The position numbers and the translations under genes are program-made. This document shows positions 60,233-64,000 of a stretch of 64,000 bases of DNA, in pieces. The notes under the pieces are model-generated. The model did not search any database. It was not told the origin of the DNA and was given only the letters and a program-made list of their open reading frames with translations. Every line of letters starts with the position of its first letter. Positions within the stretch are counted from its first letter, which is position 1. This DNA is from a virus, in IMG/VR virus record IMGVR_UViG_3300044631_001772, positions 1-64,000 of that record; one strand, 5' to 3'.

Positions 60233-61363
60233 ATGTCTCGCAAGTCCTCTGTGAACGACGCTCAACTGATTGAATCCATCAAAGAACTTTATGGTTCCGA
60301 AATTACTTCTGGTGACCTGAAAGGTTTCTGTGCTTCTCGTAGTCTCAACTACCAGACTGTGACTCGTCGTTTGGAGCAATTCAAGACTTCTCGTGGTCGT
60401 TGGAATCTGGAAGTGACTCAAGAACGTGTAGAAGAGATTGAACGTTCTTATCAAGCACCTCCCGCACTTCCTGCCGTGGAACAAAACCTGATCCCTGATA
60501 AAGATGATACCTTCGTCAAGTTTGGTAATTTTAACGATATTAAGAAAATTATTTCTTCCAATCTTTTTTATCCAACGTTCATTACGGGTCTTTCGGGTAA
60601 TGGTAAAACGTTCAGTATTGAGCAAGCGTGTGCTCAACTTAAGCGTGAACTGATTCGTGTCAACATCACCATTGAGACTGATGAGGATGATTTGATTGGT
60701 GGTTTCCGTCTTGTGAATGGTGAAACTGCCTGGCATAACGGTCCTGTGATTGAGGCACTGGAACGTGGTGCAATCCTTCTGCTGGATGAGATTGACCTTG
60801 CTTCTAACAAGATTCTGTGTCTTCAATCTGTTCTGGAAGGTAAGGGTGTCTTCCTCAAGAAAATCGGCAAGTTCGTCAAACCTGCTGCTGGATTCAACGT
60901 ATTCGCCACTGCAAACACCAAGGGCAAGGGCAGCGATGATGGGCGCTTCATTGGCACCAACGTGCTCAACGAGGCGTTTCTAGAGCGTTTCCCTGTGACT
61001 CTGGAGCAGTCCTATCCTGCTCCTGCTACTGAGCAGAAGATTCTGGAAGGCATCGCTCTGGACCTTGGGATGGAGGATCGTGACTTCTGCAAGCGTCTGG
61101 TGGATTGGGGTGATATTATCCGCAAGACCTTCTATGATGGTGGTATTGAGGAAATCATCAGCACCCGTCGTCTGGTTCATATCATTCGTGCTTACAGCAT
61201 CTTCAACGATAAGGCAAAGGCAATTCAAGTCTGTGTGAATCGTTTTGATGAAGAAACCAAGACTGCTTTCCTTGAACTGTATGATAAGGTGGATGCTGAT
61301 TTTGTGATGCCTTCACAACCTGAATTGACTGTAGAATACATTGACTATCCTCCTCAAATTTGA
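60233..61363 (+). CDS. AAA+ ATPase, CobS/MoxR-like
   Basis: 376 residues. An N-terminal helical DNA-binding-like segment (DLKGFCASRSLNYQTVTRRL, 28-47) precedes the AAA+ core: Walker A GLSGNGKT (119-126), Walker B ILLLDEID (181-188), sensor-1 VFATANTKGKG, and an arginine-finger region LNEAFLERFPVTLEQ. This is the arrangement of the CobS subunit of aerobic cobaltochelatase and of MoxR ATPases, which act on VWA partners. The VWA protein is at 57814, separated by a small late gene. It probably hydrolyses ATP to drive metal insertion or remodelling of a host or phage target. Confidence 0.88.
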   Translation: MSRKSSVNDAQLIESIKELYGSEITSGDLKGFCASRSLNYQTVTRRLEQFKTSRGRWNLEVTQERVEEIERSYQAPPALPAVEQNLIPDKDDTFVKFGNFNDIKKIISSNLFYPTFITGLSGNGKTFSIEQACAQLKRELIRVNITIETDEDDLIGGFRLVNGETAWHNGPVIEALERGAILLLDEIDLASNKILCLQSVLEGKGVFLKKIGKFVKPAAGFNVFATANTKGKGSDDGRFIGTNVLNEAFLERFPVTLEQSYPAPATEQKILEGIALDLGMEDRDFCKRLVDWGDIIRKTFYDGGIEEIISTRRLVHIIRAYSIFNDKAKAIQVCVNRFDEETKTAFLELYDKVDADFVMPSQPELTVEYIDYPPQI

Positions 61364-61369
61364 TATAAT
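61341..61369 (+). promoter_or_regulatory. strong extended -10 promoter inside the CobS-like 3' end
   Basis: TTGACT (61341-61346), 17-bp spacer, TATAAT (61364-61369), with TGA as an extended -10 element. The stop codon of the CobS-like gene is that same TGA. RNA would start near 61376 and serve the DUF3310-like and gp45 genes. Confidence 0.85.
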
Positions 61370-61371
61370 TG

Positions 61372-61395
61372 GGGAAGGTAAAAATGTGCCTTCTC
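61372..61395 (+). terminator. weak hairpin at the promoter start point
   Basis: GGGAAGG (61372-61378) pairs with CCTTCTC (61389-61395; one G-T), followed by TTTAT. It may stop readthrough from the CobS-like gene; RNA made from the local promoter would lack part of the 5' arm. Confidence 0.4.
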
Positions 61396-61425
61396 TTTAT
61401 GATTGATTCGAATTTTACTATTACT

Positions 61426-61752
61426 ATGACTGAAAAAACAAATCATCTTTGGAAATACAACGAAGATAAAATCCTAAAAGATATTCAAGATTACGTGACT
61501 AGCACTTACGGCAGTCACTACTGTGGACATAATCAGCAGTATCAAGACATTCAAACAATTGACTTGATGGCGGCAAAAGATCTTGCACCAGGATTCTGTC
61601 AGGCAAATATCTTAAAATATGGAAGTCGTTATGGTGATAAAGATGGACGCAACAAACGTGATTTGATGAAGGTTATTCACTATGCTATGCTTCTTCTCCA
61701 CTTCGATGGGCATTATTCTCGCAAAGATAATGGTCTTACTGAATTTCGCTGA
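61426..61752 (+). CDS. DUF3310-like (SaV-type) phage protein
   Basis: 108 residues from the ATG at 61426. LWKYNEDKILKDIQDYVTST, QTIDLMAAKDLAPGFCQANI, LKYGSRYGDKDGRNKRDLMK and VIHYAMLLLHF match DUF3310, a small family often called nucleotide kinase-like but without a proved function. Upstream in-frame starts exist (61384, 61399, TTG 61369). I prefer 61426 because family members start close to this point and the RNA probably begins near 61376. Placed directly before the clamp gene. Confidence 0.72.
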   Translation: MTEKTNHLWKYNEDKILKDIQDYVTSTYGSHYCGHNQQYQDIQTIDLMAAKDLAPGFCQANILKYGSRYGDKDGRNKRDLMKVIHYAMLLLHFDGHYSRKDNGLTEFR

Positions 61753-61775
61753 TTATGAAACTTCCGAACAAAACT

Positions 61776-62441
61776 ATGAAACTTTCTGACAATACTCTCG
61801 CACTTCTCAAGAACTTTGCTGGTATTAACAACTCGATTCTTGTGAAACAGGGCAATCGTCTTCGCACGATTTCTGTGGCAAAGAACATTCTTGCCGAGGC
61901 AGAGATTACAGAAGACTTCCCCCGTGACTTTGCGATTTATGATCTCAACCAGTTTTTGAATGGTCTGAGTCTTCATCAGGACCCTGATCTTGATTTCACT
62001 GAGGGATCTTACCTAAGCATCAAAGAAGGCAAACGTCGTGTGAAGTATTTCTTTGCAGACCCCAATGTGATCATTTCACCCCCCGATAAGGACATTCAAC
62101 TTCCTTCACAAGATGTTTGCTTCCAACTGGACAGCACTTCTCTGGAGAAACTGGTCAAGGCAGCAGCAGTATATCAACTCCCTGATCTCTCTGCGGTTGG
62201 TGAGAATGGTGTGATCAAACTGGTGGTTCGTGATAAGAAGAATGATACTTCTAACGAGTATGCCATCGTGGTTGGTGAAACTGACAAGGAGTTTACCTTT
62301 AACTTCAAGGTAGAAAACATCAAGATTATTCCTGGTGCCTATGACGTGGTAGTGTCTTCTAAACTTCTGTCACAGTTCACGAATCCTAAGTACAACCTCT
62401 GCTATTATATTGCTCTGGAACCTGATTCTACTTTTGGTTAA
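61776..62441 (+). CDS. 45: sliding clamp gp45
   Basis: 221 residues from 61776 (T4: 228). Trimeric clamp for the polymerase and activator of late transcription. MKLSDNTLALLKNFAGINNS aligns with the T4 start MKLSKDTTALLKNFATINS, so I prefer this ATG over an in-frame one at 61755. FAIYDLNQFLNGLSLHQDPD, VKYFFADPNVIISPPDKDIQ and the C-terminal YYIALEPDSTFG are typical. The stop overlaps the next start (TAATG). Shares the promoter at 61341 with the DUF3310-like gene. Confidence 0.93.
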   Translation: MKLSDNTLALLKNFAGINNSILVKQGNRLRTISVAKNILAEAEITEDFPRDFAIYDLNQFLNGLSLHQDPDLDFTEGSYLSIKEGKRRVKYFFADPNVIISPPDKDIQLPSQDVCFQLDSTSLEKLVKAAAVYQLPDLSAVGENGVIKLVVRDKKNDTSNEYAIVVGETDKEFTFNFKVENIKIIPGAYDVVVSSKLLSQFTNPKYNLCYYIALEPDSTFG

Positions 62442-62863
62442 TGGAATTCTTACTGTATCTTACTCCTCAAGCAAAAGATATTCTTAATCAAATCTATCGA
62501 GCAAAATATTCTGTTCTTGAAAATTTTGGATATTGTAGGAGTAACAAAAATCTTTTTGGATATGCAGATTTTGATAAAAAATTCATAATATGCACCAAAA
62601 ATATTAAACGCAGTGGATTTGATCCAAAATTTTATATTAATGAAACTGTTTATCACGAAGGTACTCACGTTGGTCATTTTTGTAATGGATACAAACCATT
62701 TGGAATATCACTAAATGATATGCCTCTTCCATCCAATAAACTTCAAGATATTAAAAATTCTTTAAGTGCTTCTACTGCCCCTAGAAGAATTGAACACGAA
62801 GCATATTGGATGGAAGATAAACCTAACGAAGTTAAATATGTACTCCAAAAGTACTGTTTCTGA
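62441..62863 (+). CDS. small HExxH metallopeptidase-like protein
   Basis: 140 residues. VYHEGTHVGHF gives an HExxH motif (72-76, HEGTH) with a further His79, and RRIEHEAYWMED (from about residue 116) could give a third ligand, a minimal zincin pattern. The N-terminal half (KFIICTKNIKRSGFDPKFYI) is beta-rich. No signal peptide. Not a family I can name. AT-rich codons differ from the clamp before it, and together with an HNH gene downstream this suggests later insertion. Coupled to gp45 by TAATG. Confidence 0.6.
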   Translation: MEFLLYLTPQAKDILNQIYRAKYSVLENFGYCRSNKNLFGYADFDKKFIICTKNIKRSGFDPKFYINETVYHEGTHVGHFCNGYKPFGISLNDMPLPSNKLQDIKNSLSASTAPRRIEHEAYWMEDKPNEVKYVLQKYCF

Positions 62864-62864
62864 T

Positions 62865-63059
62865 ATGAATGAAACTAAAACAAGTTTGCCAGTTTTTATC
62901 ACAAGTGATTGGGGGAAAATCTTTGGTTTTGTTTGGCATAATCAAGGATATTGTACTCCAACTGGTTTTAGTGGATATTGGGATGAACCAACAAAAAGAA
63001 CCTGGACTATTATGCCAAAAGGAGTATTTCCTTTTGTGAGATTTGATAGAGTGAAATAA
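62865..63059 (+). CDS. 64-residue hypothetical protein
   Basis: MNETKTSLPVFITSDWGKIF, then GFVWHNQGYCTPTGFSGYWD and a Trp/Pro/Phe-rich end (KRTWTIMPKGVFPFVRFD). Aromatic-rich small beta protein, not recognised. An in-frame ATG at 62838 inside the previous gene is possible; 62865, one base after the previous stop, is preferred. The short gap after it holds the HNH gene's late promoter. Confidence 0.5.
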   Translation: MNETKTSLPVFITSDWGKIFGFVWHNQGYCTPTGFSGYWDEPTKRTWTIMPKGVFPFVRFDRVK

Positions 63060-63078
63060 CATTTGTAAGTTTTCTTTT

Positions 63079-63086
63079 TATAAATA
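63079..63086 (+). promoter_or_regulatory. late promoter TATAAATA of the HNH gene
   Basis: Exact consensus 32 bases before the ATG at 63111. TATAAATACTTAT is identical to the sequence before the GIY-YIG gene (57015), also 32 bases from its ATG. Confidence 0.75.
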
Positions 63087-63110
63087 CTTATACAGTTAGA
63101 AGATAATCAA

Positions 63111-63692
63111 ATGTATTGTTTGGAATGTAATTCTATTCTTGGCAAAAGACAAAGAAAATTTTGCTCTCGCAAATGTATGAATGTATATAATGCAAGAGAA
63201 TTTGGTATGAAACACCGAGAAGAAAATCCAAACAGATACAAAGTTTGCAAAAAGTGCAATCAATCACTAAATCTTAATAAGTTTAGTTTAATTGAAAAAT
63301 GGAATGTTAATTCTGGAACAAAAGACATTTGTAAGAAATGTTCTACAAAAATAAGACAAATTGAAAAATTAAACAGAGATTGGAAAGTTGATGCTGCTAA
63401 ACTTCTCTACAAAAACATCAAATCAAGATGCAAAAGAACTGGAAGAGAGTTTTCTATTGAATTGGAAGATATTATAATTCCAGAAAAATGCCCTGTATTT
63501 GGATTTGAGTTAAAAAGAGAAGACAAACAAACTTGGATGTATGCTCCGAGTGTAGATAGAATTGACAGTTCCAAAGGTTATATAAAAGGAAATGTTACAG
63601 TTGTCAGTAGAAGAGCAAATATCTTAAAGAGAGATGCTACAGTTAAAGAGTTAGAACTACTTTTAAATTATTACAAAACTTTGAGGAACTAA
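63111..63692 (+). CDS. HNH-type homing endonuclease with zinc fingers
   Basis: 193 residues. Cysteine pairs in MYCLECNSILG, KFCSRKCMNVY, KVCKKCNQSLN and DICKKCSTK make two zinc-binding regions. The C-terminal core CPVFGFELKRED ... APSVDRIDSSKGYIKGNVTV and VSRRANILKRDAT is the D-R-I-D / G-Y-x-x-G-N-V / N nuclease pattern of phage HNH enzymes. Probably a mobile free-standing gene targeting a site next to the clamp or the following gene. AT-rich, with its own late promoter. Confidence 0.85.
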   Translation: MYCLECNSILGKRQRKFCSRKCMNVYNAREFGMKHREENPNRYKVCKKCNQSLNLNKFSLIEKWNVNSGTKDICKKCSTKIRQIEKLNRDWKVDAAKLLYKNIKSRCKRTGREFSIELEDIIIPEKCPVFGFELKREDKQTWMYAPSVDRIDSSKGYIKGNVTVVSRRANILKRDATVKELELLLNYYKTLRN

Positions 63693-63694
63693 CT

Positions 63695-64000
63695 TTGAAT
63701 ATTTTTGTCACTTCACCATTTCCAGCAGAAAGTGCTATCGTACTTCCTGACCGTCACGTAACGAAAATGTCTCTTGAGTGCTGCCAAATGCTTTCTATCG
63801 TGGCATCTAAGTGGTATCACAACTATGGCACTCTTCCTAAAGCAGATGGAACCTCCTATGCAACTGAGAAGGGTGCCTTTCGCAATCATCCCTGCACTCA
63901 ATGGGTAGCAAAGACTATTGACAATGCCTACTGGTTGATTAAGCACGGGATGAATCTCTGTGATGAGTACACTCTGCGATACGGCAAGCAGCATTCGTGT
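63695..64000 (+). CDS. conserved phage protein, truncated by the window end
   Basis: At least 102 residues from a TTG start at 63695, with SD GAGGA eight bases upstream. MNIFVTSPFPAESAIVLPDR, HVTKMSLECCQMLSIVASKW, then AFRNHPCTQWVAKTIDNAYW and LIKHGMNLCDEYTLRYGK. This matches a family of T4-like phages with 'D.HV.KM..E..QML' and 'HPC..W', of unknown function. Host-like codons resemble those of gp45 rather than the HNH gene, consistent with the HNH gene having been inserted before it. Confidence 0.75.
   Translation, partial: MNIFVTSPFPAESAIVLPDRHVTKMSLECCQMLSIVASKWYHNYGTLPKADGTSYATEKGAFRNHPCTQWVAKTIDNAYWLIKHGMNLCDEYTLRYGKQHSC

Noticed and set aside
1-64000. Search by eye for tRNA genes, integrase, transposase and photosynthesis genes (psbA, psbD, hli)
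   Set aside because: None recognised in this window. Absence elsewhere in the genome cannot be judged.

Overview
The window is part of the genome of a T4-like myovirus that infects cyanobacteria (a cyanomyovirus). This rests on the T4 morphogenesis order 25-6-(7)-8, 13-14-15-16-17-18-19-20-67-21-22-23, then uvsY-uvsW-55-47-46 and 45, all on the plus strand. It also rests on a SpeD auxiliary metabolic gene, a CobS-like ATPase paired with a VWA protein, many small proteins of the kind seen in Synechococcus/Prochlorococcus phages, and repeated late promoters of the T4 form TATAAATA. No tRNA, integrase, CRISPR array or insertion sequence was seen.

Layout. 1-1,800 is a GC-rich array of seven mini-genes. 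Five of them sit behind almost the same -10 box plus initial-transcript block and have no Shine-Dalgarno (SD) sequence. Composition changes abruptly near 1,800 to AT-rich DNA. 1,902-4,505 holds accessory genes (AbrB-like protein, glycosyltransferase, small conserved proteins, SpeD). 4,530-29,788 is the baseplate and fibre block, dominated by a 4,592-residue protein (6,857-20,635) with two internal seven-unit repeat arrays that look like beta-propellers, and by a 2,397-residue DUF4815-type protein. 29,814-48,036 is the neck, packaging, tail and head block. 48,103-55,168 holds late accessory genes and the recombination/late-transcription genes (uvsY, uvsW, 55, 47, 46). 55,241-64,000 mixes candidate internal virion proteins, two homing endonuclease genes, the CobS/VWA pair, a DUF3310-like protein, the sliding clamp and two small genes.

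How it fits together. gp55 and gp45 (late sigma factor and sliding clamp) are the T4-type machinery that reads the TATAAATA promoters found before gp25, gp8, gp67, gp22, uvsW and several accessory genes. gp21, the prohead protease, should cleave after (L/I)xE. Besides gp23, at least four proteins begin with 10-11-residue peptides ending in that site (35,607; 48,103; 55,398; 56,320), like the capsid-targeting sequences of T4 internal proteins, so they may be packaged and injected. In several places an intrinsic terminator is followed almost at once by a late promoter. The GIY-YIG endonuclease gene has a 14-bp inverted repeat around its terminator and late promoter, placed so that readthrough RNA would hide the start region while late RNA would not.
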